Assembly (NCBI GenBank): GCA_963753055.1
Contig: CAVWAP010000009.1
Location: 1-64,000, forward strand
From: JAUWGC01 sp963753055
GTDB taxonomy: Bacteria > Bacteroidota > Bacteroidia > Bacteroidales > B18-G4
Reading direction: 5' to 3'
Length of the DNA stretch: 64,000 nt
The position numbers and the translations under genes were made by a program. Below are positions 7,977 through 16,075 of the stretch, in pieces; position 1 is the stretch's first letter, and every line of letters starts with the position of its first letter. The notes under the pieces are model-generated. The model made no database searches. It was not told where the DNA came from and saw only the letters and a program-made list of their open reading frames with translations.

Positions 7977-8754
7977 GTATTCTCCACGCAAATCCCGCCG
8001 CCACGAAATAATCCGGCGAGATAGTATTTAAACCCAATCCGGCCGACATATCAAACTGTAGGTTATGTCTTACTGGAAATGTAAAACCACCATGTAGGCT
8101 TTGGTCAAGTATATCACCATGCGGGAGAAAAATATAGTATTCCGCAAAAGCACCTAACCAGGGCAAAACAGAAAACCCAAAAACTGCTGACACAAATCCG
8201 GTTGCATCTGCAACTATTGCGTTCCAATCGGCTCCCACATTAAACCCGAAAGATACCCAATCTGTGATCGTGTATTCCCCGGTGAACCTAAATTTAGGGG
8301 CATAGTGTCTTAATCTCATTTCTTTGGAAGAAGCTCCAGGGATAACCACTGACCCCATGAATGACATCCTTGGTATCCAACCTTTCTCCTCGACAATTAA
8401 GATCTTAAATCCGATGCTCAAGGGTTCAAAACCTGTTGCAGTTTCTACTGAATCACCACTTGCTCTTGCCACTTCAAGCTCTGACTTCGAATAAGCCGTT
8501 CCTACCCTGAGTTCAAAATTATCCAGAAGGCCGTACCTGAGCAATGTTCCCTGGTAGACTGTTTCATTTAATGTAACATTATCAATTTGGGTCGTTTGAA
8601 ACAGAAAACCAGACTCAATCTGTAAACGGTGTTTGGGTATTGTCCATGAAGACTCAGTCCGATCCGGCCGGTCCGTTATAATATCAGGCTCTTCCTGTGC
8701 AATAAGTACTTTTCCTATCAGAACCAGTACTATAATAAGTAATCTTGATTTCAT
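7969..8754 (-). CDS. Outer-membrane beta-barrel protein, transporter-like
   Basis: 261 residues: signal peptide (residues 1-19, ending 'KVLIAQ'), then the opening 'DIITDRPDRTESSWTIPKHRLQIESGF', characteristic of a large Bacteroidota group of putative outer-membrane transporters. Alternating strands continue to the C-terminus ('AAGFAWRIPK'). It lies 13 bases downstream of the ZIP gene in the same orientation, so it is probably the last gene of that operon and may be its outer-membrane partner. Function is unproven; the barrel topology is inferred from alternation and the terminal strand. The octamer array reaches into its stop region. Confidence 0.65.
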   Translation of the reverse strand: MKSRLLIIVLVLIGKVLIAQEEPDIITDRPDRTESSWTIPKHRLQIESGFLFQTTQIDNVTLNETVYQGTLLRYGLLDNFELRVGTAYSKSELEVARASGDSVETATGFEPLSIGFKILIVEEKGWIPRMSFMGSVVIPGASSKEMRLRHYAPKFRFTGEYTITDWVSFGFNVGADWNAIVADATGFVSAVFGFSVLPWLGAFAEYYIFLPHGDILDQSLHGGFTFPVRHNLQFDMSAGLGLNTISPDYFVAAGFAWRIPK

Positions 8755-8767
8755 AATTAAATTTTAG

Positions 8768-9586
8768 TTAAACAAACATTAAAAGGCTTAATGCCATGAC
8801 GATCATGCCTGCTACCATCCCGTAAATGGACAGATGGTGCTCACCGTATTCCCTGGCGGCCGGTAAAAGCTCATCCAGTGAGATAAACACCATGATCCCT
8901 GCTACAGCGGCGAATAAAATGCCGAATACCATAGGGCTCATAAATGGCATCAGGATCAGGTAACCAACAAGTGCACCCACCGGTTCAGCCAATCCGGATG
9001 AAAATGAATACCAGAATGCTTTCTTTTTGCTGCCTGTGGCAAAATAAACAGGTACGGATACTGCAATACCCTCGGGTATATTATGAATGGCAATAGCCAC
9101 AGCGATTGCAATACCAAGTTCGGGCTTCGTAAGAGCGGCTGTAAAGGTGGCCAGGCCTTCCGGAAAATTATGTATGGCAATGGCCAGTGCAGTAAACATA
9201 CCCATCCGCAATAATTTTTTAGATTCATCCTGTTTCCCGTTTTCATATTGCTGTTCTACCAACCTGATCTCATGTGGATTTTCATACGATGGTATCAGTT
9301 TATCTATCAGTGCTATCAGGAATAATCCACCAAAAAAGGCCATCGTAGTAACCCAGAAGCCCCAGGAATCACCTAGTTCCAGGGTTATTTCATCCCTGGC
9401 TTTAACGAAAATCTCAACAAAAGAGACATAGATCATTACACCAGCAGAAAAACCAAGCGCTAATGCCAGAAACTTTGTATTTGTCTGCTTGGTGAAAAAT
9501 GCCAGGGCGCTTCCTATACCGGTCGACAGGCCAGCAAACATAGTTAAGCCAAATGCAAATAGAAATTGTTCTGTGGTGATTTCCAT
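8768..9586 (-). CDS. ZIP family divalent metal transporter (ZupT-like)
   Basis: An inner-membrane importer of zinc and related divalent metals, 272 residues with eight predicted helices. The two metal-binding helices carry 'HNFPEGLATF' (residue about 139) and 'HNIPEGIAVSVPVYF' (about 168), the signature of ZIP/GufA-like proteins. A charged loop (residues 95-125) precedes them. The start overlaps the preceding stop in a TAATG arrangement, so translation is coupled to the 9586-9921 gene. The barrel gene follows 13 bases later. The metal is inferred from the family; no Zur-like site was found. Confidence 0.92.
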   Translation of the reverse strand: MEITTEQFLFAFGLTMFAGLSTGIGSALAFFTKQTNTKFLALALGFSAGVMIYVSFVEIFVKARDEITLELGDSWGFWVTTMAFFGGLFLIALIDKLIPSYENPHEIRLVEQQYENGKQDESKKLLRMGMFTALAIAIHNFPEGLATFTAALTKPELGIAIAVAIAIHNIPEGIAVSVPVYFATGSKKKAFWYSFSSGLAEPVGALVGYLILMPFMSPMVFGILFAAVAGIMVFISLDELLPAAREYGEHHLSIYGMVAGMIVMALSLLMFV

Positions 9587-9921
9587 TATTTATTCTTTTT
9601 ATAAAACAATCTTGTCTGCACTTTCTGCCACTCCCGTTCAAAAATAATATCTGCAAGCCTCTCCACAATCATCACCGGGTCATCCTGCTTCATGGCTTCA
9701 TGAAAAAGACTTTCTTTCACATCCAGGCGGTACATGGCGTTAATCAAACGGTTGAAATCATTCTGAAGCAAATAGGCAATAACAGTCTTAAGCTTGTCCC
9801 TCAGCTCATGGTTGCCAAAAAAATCAGGCAAGGTCTCATCCTCTGAAAGACTAAAATCCTTTACAACCAACTGGTCAAACTGGCTAACCTCCTCCTCCTT
9901 GAATTTATCCTTCTCAACCAT
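9586..9921 (-). CDS. Small hypothetical protein, first gene of the ZIP operon
   Basis: A 111-residue soluble, charged, mostly helical protein with no signal peptide or membrane segment. I do not recognise a family. The N-terminus is acidic ('KEEEVSQFDQLVVKDFSLSEDE'); the C-terminal half is amphipathic and basic at its end ('REWQKVQTRLFYKKNK'). Its stop overlaps the ZIP start by one base (TAATG), so the two are translationally coupled and probably work together, perhaps as a cytoplasmic partner of the transporter. That role is inference from coupling alone. The gene is certainly coding: it is intact, coupled and well placed. Confidence 0.75.
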   Translation of the reverse strand: MVEKDKFKEEEVSQFDQLVVKDFSLSEDETLPDFFGNHELRDKLKTVIAYLLQNDFNRLINAMYRLDVKESLFHEAMKQDDPVMIVERLADIIFEREWQKVQTRLFYKKNK

Positions 9922-9958
9922 AATTGAACTTTAAATATAATACTATTACTAGAAAGAG

Positions 9959-10012
9959 AGTTGTCAGTTGTCAGTTTTCAGTTGTCAGTTGTCAGTTGTC
10001 AGTTGTCAGTTG
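9959..10012. repeat. Heptamer word array (TTGTCAG)
   Basis: About seven tandem copies of TTGTCAG with one variant (TTTTCAG), in the gap between two minus-strand operons. The reverse complement of the same word is repeated at 26147-26177. Confidence 0.85.
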
Positions 10013-10026
10013 ATATCAGATATTAT

Positions 10027-10659
10027 TTATTGAATTAGTTCAAGTCCTTCCAGGGCAGACTTATCTCCCGGGCTTAAAAGAAGGACCTGCTTGAACAAGA
10101 TCTCAGCTTCCCGGAGTTTCCCAAGTCTGAAGTTGGTCCAGGCATACATGATCAGTCCATCATAATCGAAAGGATAAAGGTTTACTACCTTTTCGAAGTA
10201 TTTCAGGGCTCCGGAATACTCTTCATAGCTATAGCTGATCATCCCCATGCGATAATTTGCTATAGAATTTTGAGGATCAGTCTCCAGGATCTTAGCGTAC
10301 TGTTCCTTCACCTGGGTCCAGTTTCCCATAGATGATGCGGGATAAGTCAACCCGAAGCGGGGTTCTACAGCATAAGGCTTCAACTGTATAGCCTTATTAT
10401 AATATGCCACAGATTCAGTGAATGAACCGTTCAGGTAAGATAGCCACCCCAGGCGCAGATTGATGGGATAATCCTCTTCCTGATAAACACCCTTCAAAAC
10501 TGTGATAGCTTGTGCATAATCTCCTTTTTGCTCAAATGCATAACTATCCTTGAACGCAGTTGCTGTCTCTTCGAAATCCTGGGCAAGAAATTGCAGGGGC
10601 ATCAAAAAGATGCTTAAAAAAAGAAGTAGACGCTGCAGCAATTGAATCAAAGTATCCAT
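10027..10659 (-). CDS. Secreted TPR-repeat protein
   Basis: 210 residues. The signal peptide (hydrophobic residues 8-24, ending 'LQFLAQ') is followed by five or so tetratricopeptide units, for example 'AVEPRFGLTYPASSMGNWTQVKEQYAKILETDP' split over two helices and 'EYSGALKYFEKVVNLYPFDYDG'. TPRs are protein-protein scaffolds, here in the periplasm. The start overlaps the end of the upstream TPR-barrel gene by 13 bases, so it is the last gene of the DUF302/urea-transporter operon and probably interacts with that barrel. No enzymatic motif is present. Confidence 0.8.
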   Translation of the reverse strand: MDTLIQLLQRLLLFLSIFLMPLQFLAQDFEETATAFKDSYAFEQKGDYAQAITVLKGVYQEEDYPINLRLGWLSYLNGSFTESVAYYNKAIQLKPYAVEPRFGLTYPASSMGNWTQVKEQYAKILETDPQNSIANYRMGMISYSYEEYSGALKYFEKVVNLYPFDYDGLIMYAWTNFRLGKLREAEILFKQVLLLSPGDKSALEGLELIQ

Positions 10660-11969
10660 TTTAATCCTCCTAAGATTTGATGTGTTTGATATGTTATTGT
10701 GTTAATTCTATATGCTCCTGGTTTATTTTCAATGTATTGTAACCAGTATCCTTCTTTCTCAAAGAACTGGTACCTGAACGAAAGTTCAAGGTGTTCGTTG
10801 ATTGGAATTATAACGATGGTCCCAAGGCGATATTTGATCTTGTCTGACAAATTATAAACTACAAAAGCATTGTTTTCAACCATCTCCGACATATCCCCAA
10901 AAGTCCCAAACATTTCCAACCATAATCTATCTATGATCTTCATACCCAGCATCTGATGGAAAACAGTCTTTGATTCCTCTTCTTTAACAAGGACCTGAGC
11001 CGCCGTCTGCCCATAAAAATTAAGGTTTCCCAGGGGGTAATATACACAGGATACACCGTATTGCTGCTTGTTTACTCCATAAATGGCTAAATAAGCTGCC
11101 GATACGCCTATATTTAACCATTTCCATTGCTTTGAGATACCAAGCGAACCTACATAATCGACATAAGATGTATCTGAATATTCAATTGATTGATAGGTGA
11201 CTCGCAGAGGTGAATAAGCATCAAACAGCAAATGAAATGCAGGCACAACCCTCCACCCTTTACCGGCTGGAATGATCAGGTTAGTATACAATTCGTTCTG
11301 ATATACTTTATAGTTGTAATCAATATCATAGATCGTACCAGGAAACTGAATTTGCTTTCTTTTATCAATGATCAGATTGCTGTAGCCCAGGTACCAGGAA
11401 ATGCCTTTTGAGATATTAAAACCAAGACCCAGGTAAGTATAATAGTTATTGCCATATAGATCCTGCTCACCATATATTCCTTGCCTGCCCATCAGGTTTC
11501 GCATGCCATTTTCAGAATAGTTGTTTGAAAACGTTGGCCCGGTTTCAAAATACAGACTTTTCAAGACCTTACTCTTCTCCAGCTCTAATTTCTTTGTCAA
11601 GGCCTCCGGGAATTCTTGCTTTCTTTTTTCAGCTTCGTTGCTCTGCCCGGAGTAGAGAAAACAATAATATAAATACTCCATGGAGAACCAACTCTCACCA
11701 TTGAATTCGAGTGACTTTTCAAAATGGGGAATGGCCATCAAATACTTATCTAACATAAAGTATGCAACGCCTAAACGTGCACGCAGGTAATAGTAATCAT
11801 ATCCGGCTTTTAAACCCTGCTTTCCCCAATCAACGACTTCCTTCCATTCTCCCCATTGATAATGCTGCAGAGTTTTACTGTCGATAGTAGCGAAATCCAT
11901 TGTTTCCTGAGAAAAAGAAAGACACGGAACAAGGAAAATTATCAAAGCGAGAAGTCTTATTTTTCCCAT
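10647..11969 (-). CDS. TPR plus outer-membrane beta-barrel protein
   Basis: 440 residues with a signal peptide (residues 1-20, 'LVPCLSFSQ'). Residues about 25-125 form TPR-like helical hairpins ('YLRARLGVAYFMLDKYLMAIPHFEKSLEF'). From about residue 135 the pattern changes to amphipathic strands with aromatic ends ('LYFETGPTFSNNYSENG', 'LGLGFNISKGISWYLGYSN') through to 'HQILGGLKWIL', an outer-membrane barrel ending. The gene overlaps both neighbours by 13 bases, so it is tightly coupled to the peptidase upstream and the TPR gene downstream. A periplasmic TPR on a barrel suggests an assembly or export platform; the cargo is unknown. Confidence 0.7.
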   Translation of the reverse strand: MGKIRLLALIIFLVPCLSFSQETMDFATIDSKTLQHYQWGEWKEVVDWGKQGLKAGYDYYYLRARLGVAYFMLDKYLMAIPHFEKSLEFNGESWFSMEYLYYCFLYSGQSNEAEKRKQEFPEALTKKLELEKSKVLKSLYFETGPTFSNNYSENGMRNLMGRQGIYGEQDLYGNNYYTYLGLGFNISKGISWYLGYSNLIIDKRKQIQFPGTIYDIDYNYKVYQNELYTNLIIPAGKGWRVVPAFHLLFDAYSPLRVTYQSIEYSDTSYVDYVGSLGISKQWKWLNIGVSAAYLAIYGVNKQQYGVSCVYYPLGNLNFYGQTAAQVLVKEEESKTVFHQMLGMKIIDRLWLEMFGTFGDMSEMVENNAFVVYNLSDKIKYRLGTIVIIPINEHLELSFRYQFFEKEGYWLQYIENKPGAYRINTITYQTHQILGGLKWIL

Positions 11970-13534
11970 TTTGCTTCGAACGCTTTTTTATTCGTTTGCA
12001 CTTTAAATTGCTGGATCACATCACCTTCAACAAGGATATCAAACCGGAATTCCTTCTTTATCCTCTTTCTTAACATTAGCCGGGCAGAAGACGTTAAGTG
12101 AACTTTACTGTCTTCAAAATCATCTTCAAAGCTGATGTATTTCATGTTATATACAGACCTGATCACCTGGAAAAATGGTGCGCAGAAATCCTGAATCACA
12201 CCCAGCCAGATTGTCGGGATTACATTCAATGGATATGCATCCTGAATCTTAAGATCAGCATAATAGCCATAGACTATTTTATAAGCAGCCAGGTAGAAGT
12301 AATAAAGCAGCGATTGCCTGTTACCTTCAAAGAAGGTGAAGTAATGTATCCCCTCTTCCTGCTTGAAATAAGCCTTGGAGCCTGTCCTTATGCAGTAAAG
12401 GAAGGTGTTATTATAAATGTCTGTCCTGACCTCCCATTCTTCAATTAAGTCAATCTGCCCGACAAAATCCTTCACCCTGAACCTGAGGTTCTGTCCCGGT
12501 ACAAAATGAAAAGCCTTTTTCAGTGAATCAACAATGGAAATATTAGAAACCCGGTACTCCTGTTGTGGAATATCAAAAGTCTTCAATTCATGTTTTGCAC
12601 CATTTCTTTCCATATAGAATCCAAAGGGGTATTCTCTGGTTTTTGAGCCGATAAATGGATCCTTTTGTACCTGGAAATGTATATGGGGCTTGGGGGAACG
12701 ACCACTGTTGCCGCAGGATGCCAACAAATCACCTTTCTTCACAAAATCTCCCTTCACAACCTTAAAACTATCTTTTTTGATGTGACTGATCTTTGTGTAC
12801 AGGTTTTCAGCATGCTTGATGATTATAGTATTGCCCCAGTTTTGCTTGAGGTTTATTTCATCAACCACATTGTCTTCAACACCATCCATGATCTCTTCTA
12901 TCCATCCATCAGCGGGTGCCACAACAGGCTTATCGTAACAATAATAATCGCTCAGCTTATTTCCGGCACCTTCAAAAGTCAATCCGCTGTCATCCACGAT
13001 CTCAAAGTCAAGGGCATGTTTCCACTCCCCTTTGTGGGTAAAAGGACCTTCATAGCCCTGAGTCACCTTCCATTCACCCCAGAATGGCAGTGAAAGGCTC
13101 ACCAGGCTTGTTTCATCGAAGCGTTCCTGGTAATTCAGCCGGTTATACAGGTTTTTTTCCGGAGAATATTTCTGCACCATAACCAATTCCGGTTTATGGT
13201 AATAGCGTTCCCTGAATTTCAGGATATAAAGAAAGAGCAGGACGATAAAGTTGAATGGCAATGAATAAATCGACAACTGAAATACAGAAAATAATACGCT
13301 GGTGCTTGTGATCGCTATGGCTATTAAAGGTGTAAGCAGCACTACCCATAAAAATGAATATTTTGAAGGGATCACAAAGAAGCCACCAATGGCAATGGCA
13401 GTAAGGATGAAGTTGAATCCTATATAACTGTAGTTTAACTCACTGAAATCAGCGCCCACCAATGAATAAAAATAATACGCTGAGAAGAACCCAAGTAATG
13501 ACAGTACAAAAGATAACCTGGAATAGATTAACAA
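11957..13534 (-). CDS. Urea-transporter C-terminal half fused to M23 peptidase (downstream piece of a frameshifted gene)
   Basis: 525 residues. Residues 1-110 are four or five membrane helices matching the second half of a urea-transporter-type channel ('YSYIGFNFILTAIAIGGFF' is the repeat of 'IRAGLYGFNSLLVGLGLG' upstream). Residues about 190-310 form an M23 (LytM/lysostaphin-like) domain: 'HALDFEIVDDSG' gives the HxxxD zinc pair, 'ADGWIEEIMDG' the beta core and 'PHIHFQVQ' the HxH motif. M23 enzymes cut peptidoglycan cross-bridges. In this frame coding sense continues upstream of the ATG to about 13591, so it was once one protein with the 13449-14162 piece. Confidence 0.8.
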   Translation of the reverse strand: MLIYSRLSFVLSLLGFFSAYYFYSLVGADFSELNYSYIGFNFILTAIAIGGFFVIPSKYSFLWVVLLTPLIAIAITSTSVLFSVFQLSIYSLPFNFIVLLFLYILKFRERYYHKPELVMVQKYSPEKNLYNRLNYQERFDETSLVSLSLPFWGEWKVTQGYEGPFTHKGEWKHALDFEIVDDSGLTFEGAGNKLSDYYCYDKPVVAPADGWIEEIMDGVEDNVVDEINLKQNWGNTIIIKHAENLYTKISHIKKDSFKVVKGDFVKKGDLLASCGNSGRSPKPHIHFQVQKDPFIGSKTREYPFGFYMERNGAKHELKTFDIPQQEYRVSNISIVDSLKKAFHFVPGQNLRFRVKDFVGQIDLIEEWEVRTDIYNNTFLYCIRTGSKAYFKQEEGIHYFTFFEGNRQSLLYYFYLAAYKIVYGYYADLKIQDAYPLNVIPTIWLGVIQDFCAPFFQVIRSVYNMKYISFEDDFEDSKVHLTSSARLMLRKRIKKEFRFDILVEGDVIQQFKVQTNKKAFEAKWEK

Positions 13535-14162
13535 ACCAATAGCTATTAAAATGCCTGGAAAGAGATGGTATTGAAAGAAGATGGCCCCAAGTGGACCTGA
13601 AATAGATCTCCACTGGCTGAGGAAGGTTCAGATCGGCAAACCAATTATAAATTTGAACCATCAGGGGGCCTCCCATCCCATACATCTCATTTAACTCAAA
13701 TATTCCACCTTCGCTGAGCTGCAATGAATCAAAGCTTCTTGTAGCCAGTGTAACGATCCAGATAGATAAAAGGAATGGTACACTCAGGAAGGGGAGTCCA
13801 TACTTACCGATAACACCTTCAAGCATAATGGTAACGAAAAGCGTAAGTAAGGCAGTGAAGGCAAGTACTATAAAAAACTCTGTATTGGGCTGGTAAAAAA
13901 CGCCAAGGCCAAGGCCCACCAGAAGACTGTTAAATCCATATAATCCTGCCCTGATATTTTGCTTGTTAAAGCCAATCTGGTAGGCAACGATATTTGTGAT
14001 AATGACTGATAACAGACCTGCAACACCCGCCCGTACATCAAAAAAAGTGACTGCAATAAGTATTATCGCAAAAACCAGGTTGTTCGAAAAGAACACCTGG
14101 GCATAGGAATTCGTAATGCTACTGAGGAATCCCGGGTATATGGCCTTTATCTTATTGATCAT
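13449..14162 (-). CDS. Urea transporter N-terminal part (upstream piece of a frameshifted gene)
   Basis: A 237-residue ORF, of which about the first 190 residues are genuine. It holds the first half of a urea-transporter (UT/SLC14-like) channel: 'SYAQVFFSNNLVFAIILIAVTFFD', then 'IRAGLYGFNSLLVGLGLGVF' and 'GLPFLSVPFLLSIWIVTLATR'. Past about 13592 the sequence becomes implausible for the family, while the next frame gives 'LGAIFFQYHLFPGILIAIG', the expected middle of the channel, which runs straight into the M23 ORF. The start overlaps the DUF302 gene by four bases (ATGA). No urease is present in the window. Confidence 0.75.
   Translation of the reverse strand: MINKIKAIYPGFLSSITNSYAQVFFSNNLVFAIILIAVTFFDVRAGVAGLLSVIITNIVAYQIGFNKQNIRAGLYGFNSLLVGLGLGVFYQPNTEFFIVLAFTALLTLFVTIMLEGVIGKYGLPFLSVPFLLSIWIVTLATRSFDSLQLSEGGIFELNEMYGMGGPLMVQIYNWFADLNLPQPVEIYFRSTWGHLLSIPSLSRHFNSYWFVNLFQVIFCTVITWVLLSVLFLFIGGR
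13591..13594 (-). pseudogene. Single-base frameshift in the urea transporter-M23 gene
   Basis: On the minus strand the codons read TTC AGG TCC, then one extra A, then CTT GGG GCC ATC TTC TTT. Removing one base here joins both ORFs into one protein of about 734 residues spanning 11957-14162. This is either an assembly or sequencing error or a true inactivating or programmed shift; no obvious slippery run is present. Confidence 0.75.
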
Positions 14163-14545
14163 ATGCTTTCCAGTGCCTGTATCATCCTTTCATTTACAGT
14201 TTCGGCAACTGCTGCCAGCTCTTCACTGCCGGTGATCTTCATCATAGAAACGGCATTGACTACAGCAACTTCTGTTTTGTTTTCTTCTTTTTCAAAGATA
14301 ATCACATTGCAAGGAAGCAAAATTCCCAGATACTCCTCCATTTTCAAGGCTTCATAAGCAAAACCGGGATTGCAGGCGCCAAGAATATAATACTTCTTGT
14401 AATCGATCCCCAGCTTTTCCTTAAACTTCTCTTCCAGGTCAATTTCCGTAATCACTCCGAAGCCAACGTCCTTCAGAGATTGTATCGTTCTTTCATGGAC
14501 TTCATCCACAGGGCCTTCTATTGTTCTTTTAAAGTAGTATTCCAT
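14159..14545 (-). CDS. DUF302 domain protein
   Basis: A 128-residue cytoplasmic protein that is almost entirely a DUF302 domain: 'EYYFKRTIEGPVDEVHERTIQSLKDVGFGVITEID' is the opening strand-helix-strand and 'LGILLPCNVIIFEKE' the conserved LPCNV motif. The biochemical role of DUF302 is unknown, although it is often found near redox or metal genes. It is the first gene of the urea-transporter/M23/TPR operon and shares an ATGA overlap with the transporter start, which implies coupled translation. The upstream gap holds a heptamer array and a hairpin, with no clear promoter box. Confidence 0.88.
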   Translation of the reverse strand: MEYYFKRTIEGPVDEVHERTIQSLKDVGFGVITEIDLEEKFKEKLGIDYKKYYILGACNPGFAYEALKMEEYLGILLPCNVIIFEKEENKTEVAVVNAVSMMKITGSEELAAVAETVNERMIQALESI

Positions 14546-14553
14546 ATTGTTAT

Positions 14554-14650
14554 TGTGATTAGTGGTTAGTGATTAGTTGGTTAGTGATTAGTGGTTAGTG
14601 GTTAGTGGTTAGTGGCCTGCCCCTGCGTAGGCAGGGGTTAGTGGTTAGTG
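14554..14650. repeat. Heptamer array with embedded hairpin
   Basis: Tandem TTAGTGG/TTAGTGA heptamers (14554-14615), the hairpin CCCCTGC-GTAG-GCAGGGG (14620-14637), then two more heptamers. This is the same array-hairpin-array layout as at 6418-6474 and 45441-45489. Confidence 0.8.
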
Positions 14651-14705
14651 AAATAATATCTGATATCATTTATCTTTTTATCTTTTATCATTTATCTTTT
14701 ATCTT

Positions 14706-16055
14706 TTATCCCTTGAGGTGTTTAGGTACATTCTCAAAATTATTCAAGTCTTCCAGCGTTTCTGACTCACGGATCACATGAACTGCGCCATTAGTATCGA
14801 TCATTGCGATCTTTGGACGTAGCGTAATGAACTGCATCCACTGGGTCATGTTATAGGCTCCTACCTGGTGAATCACAAAATGATCTCCTTTGTTGAGTGG
14901 AGGCAGGTTTACACTCTCACGGATCACATCTATATTCATGCAAAGCGGTCCGTAAATCACTGTGTCTTCCGAGTAATGATTGAAAGACTGGGCCGGACTT
15001 ATTTTGTGATCGTACCAGAAAGAGGTAAAGAGCAGATTTACTCCCACATCAACTATAGTTGTCTTTCTTCCATCTGAGAGTCTCTTGTTGGCAATTACCG
15101 TGCCCAGCAAATAGGCTGCATCATCGATCAGGGCCCTGCCTGTCTCCAGGATCAACATTGGCATTTGATCTTTATCAAATTCGGAGTTGATCATCGGACT
15201 GGTGATGGCTTCAGCATACTCATTGAACGAAGGACTTGTATCGACTCCAGGGAGATAGGCTCCTTTCAATGTATTTTTGGAAGCAAAGCCACCACCCATG
15301 TCGATATATTTAATTAAATGCTGGTATTTGTTTTTCAAGCCAATGGCAAGATCGACAAGCTTGGATGCTGCGATACCATAGGCTTGTGCTGTCATCATAT
15401 AAGTGCCGATATGCGTATGCAACCCAACCAGTTCAAGGTTATCAGAATGCATGATCTTGTTCAGTGCATCCCATGCCTGCCCGTTTTCATAGTTGAAACC
15501 AAAACGGTCCCACAATGGGTAAATACCAGTATCCATGTTTATCCTGATGGCAACACGTGCTTTTTTATCTGTCTTTTCTACTATTTCTTTCAGTGTATAT
15601 AGTTCCTCCAGGTGGTCAATATGGATCAGGGAACTATTATCTACCGCCATTTGCAGGTCATCAACATTCTTATCCGGACCATTAAAGATGATCTTCTTTC
15701 CATCAACACCGTTGGCCAGGGCTTTGCGGTATTCAAAACCGGAAACAACCTCCGCCCATGAACCTTCCTGGTGATACACCTGGCAAACCGCATTCAGGTA
15801 ATTGGTCTTGTATGACCAGGCAAACTGAACTTTTGGATAGCGGATCTCAAAAGCCTTTTTAGCCTTATTCAGGGTGCTTCTGATCAGGTGTTCAGAAATC
15901 ACAAACAGAGGCGAACCATACTGTTTTATCAGCTCATTTACAGCAACACCTTCAATATGCGTTAAAGGTTCAAAGCTTGCTCTTTTGCCGAATTTATTAG
16001 GCATATTACTTTCCAGTCTTTGGATAACCGGACGTTCATATCTTTGTTTTTCCAT
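14706..16055 (-). CDS. Fold-III PLP-dependent decarboxylase, LysA-like
   Basis: 449 residues. It has the alanine-racemase-like barrel plus C-terminal domain of diaminopimelate/ornithine-type decarboxylases. The PLP lysine is in 'AWSYKTNYLNAV' (about residue 82), the glycine-rich phosphate-binding loop is 'DMGGGFASK', and the catalytic cysteine motif is 'GPLCMNIDVI' near residue 370. The protein is about 30 residues longer at the N-terminus than LysA. It follows an ATP-grasp gene by 20 bases and a PqqD-like gene before that. This context argues against simple lysine synthesis and for a modified amino acid or peptide product. The substrate is unknown. Confidence 0.85.
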   Translation of the reverse strand: MEKQRYERPVIQRLESNMPNKFGKRASFEPLTHIEGVAVNELIKQYGSPLFVISEHLIRSTLNKAKKAFEIRYPKVQFAWSYKTNYLNAVCQVYHQEGSWAEVVSGFEYRKALANGVDGKKIIFNGPDKNVDDLQMAVDNSSLIHIDHLEELYTLKEIVEKTDKKARVAIRINMDTGIYPLWDRFGFNYENGQAWDALNKIMHSDNLELVGLHTHIGTYMMTAQAYGIAASKLVDLAIGLKNKYQHLIKYIDMGGGFASKNTLKGAYLPGVDTSPSFNEYAEAITSPMINSEFDKDQMPMLILETGRALIDDAAYLLGTVIANKRLSDGRKTTIVDVGVNLLFTSFWYDHKISPAQSFNHYSEDTVIYGPLCMNIDVIRESVNLPPLNKGDHFVIHQVGAYNMTQWMQFITLRPKIAMIDTNGAVHVIRESETLEDLNNFENVPKHLKG

Positions 16056-16075
16056 TTTTTAATTATTTCAAATCA

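Noticed and set aside
11957..14162. Two independent, overlapping genes for a urea transporter and a peptidase
   Set aside because: The overlap encodes family-like sequence only in the peptidase frame, and removing one base restores a continuous channel. One broken gene explains it better.
14706..16055. Diaminopimelate decarboxylase LysA as a firm call
   Set aside because: The catalytic motifs are shared by the whole decarboxylase group, the protein is longer, and it is embedded in a cassette unrelated to lysine synthesis.
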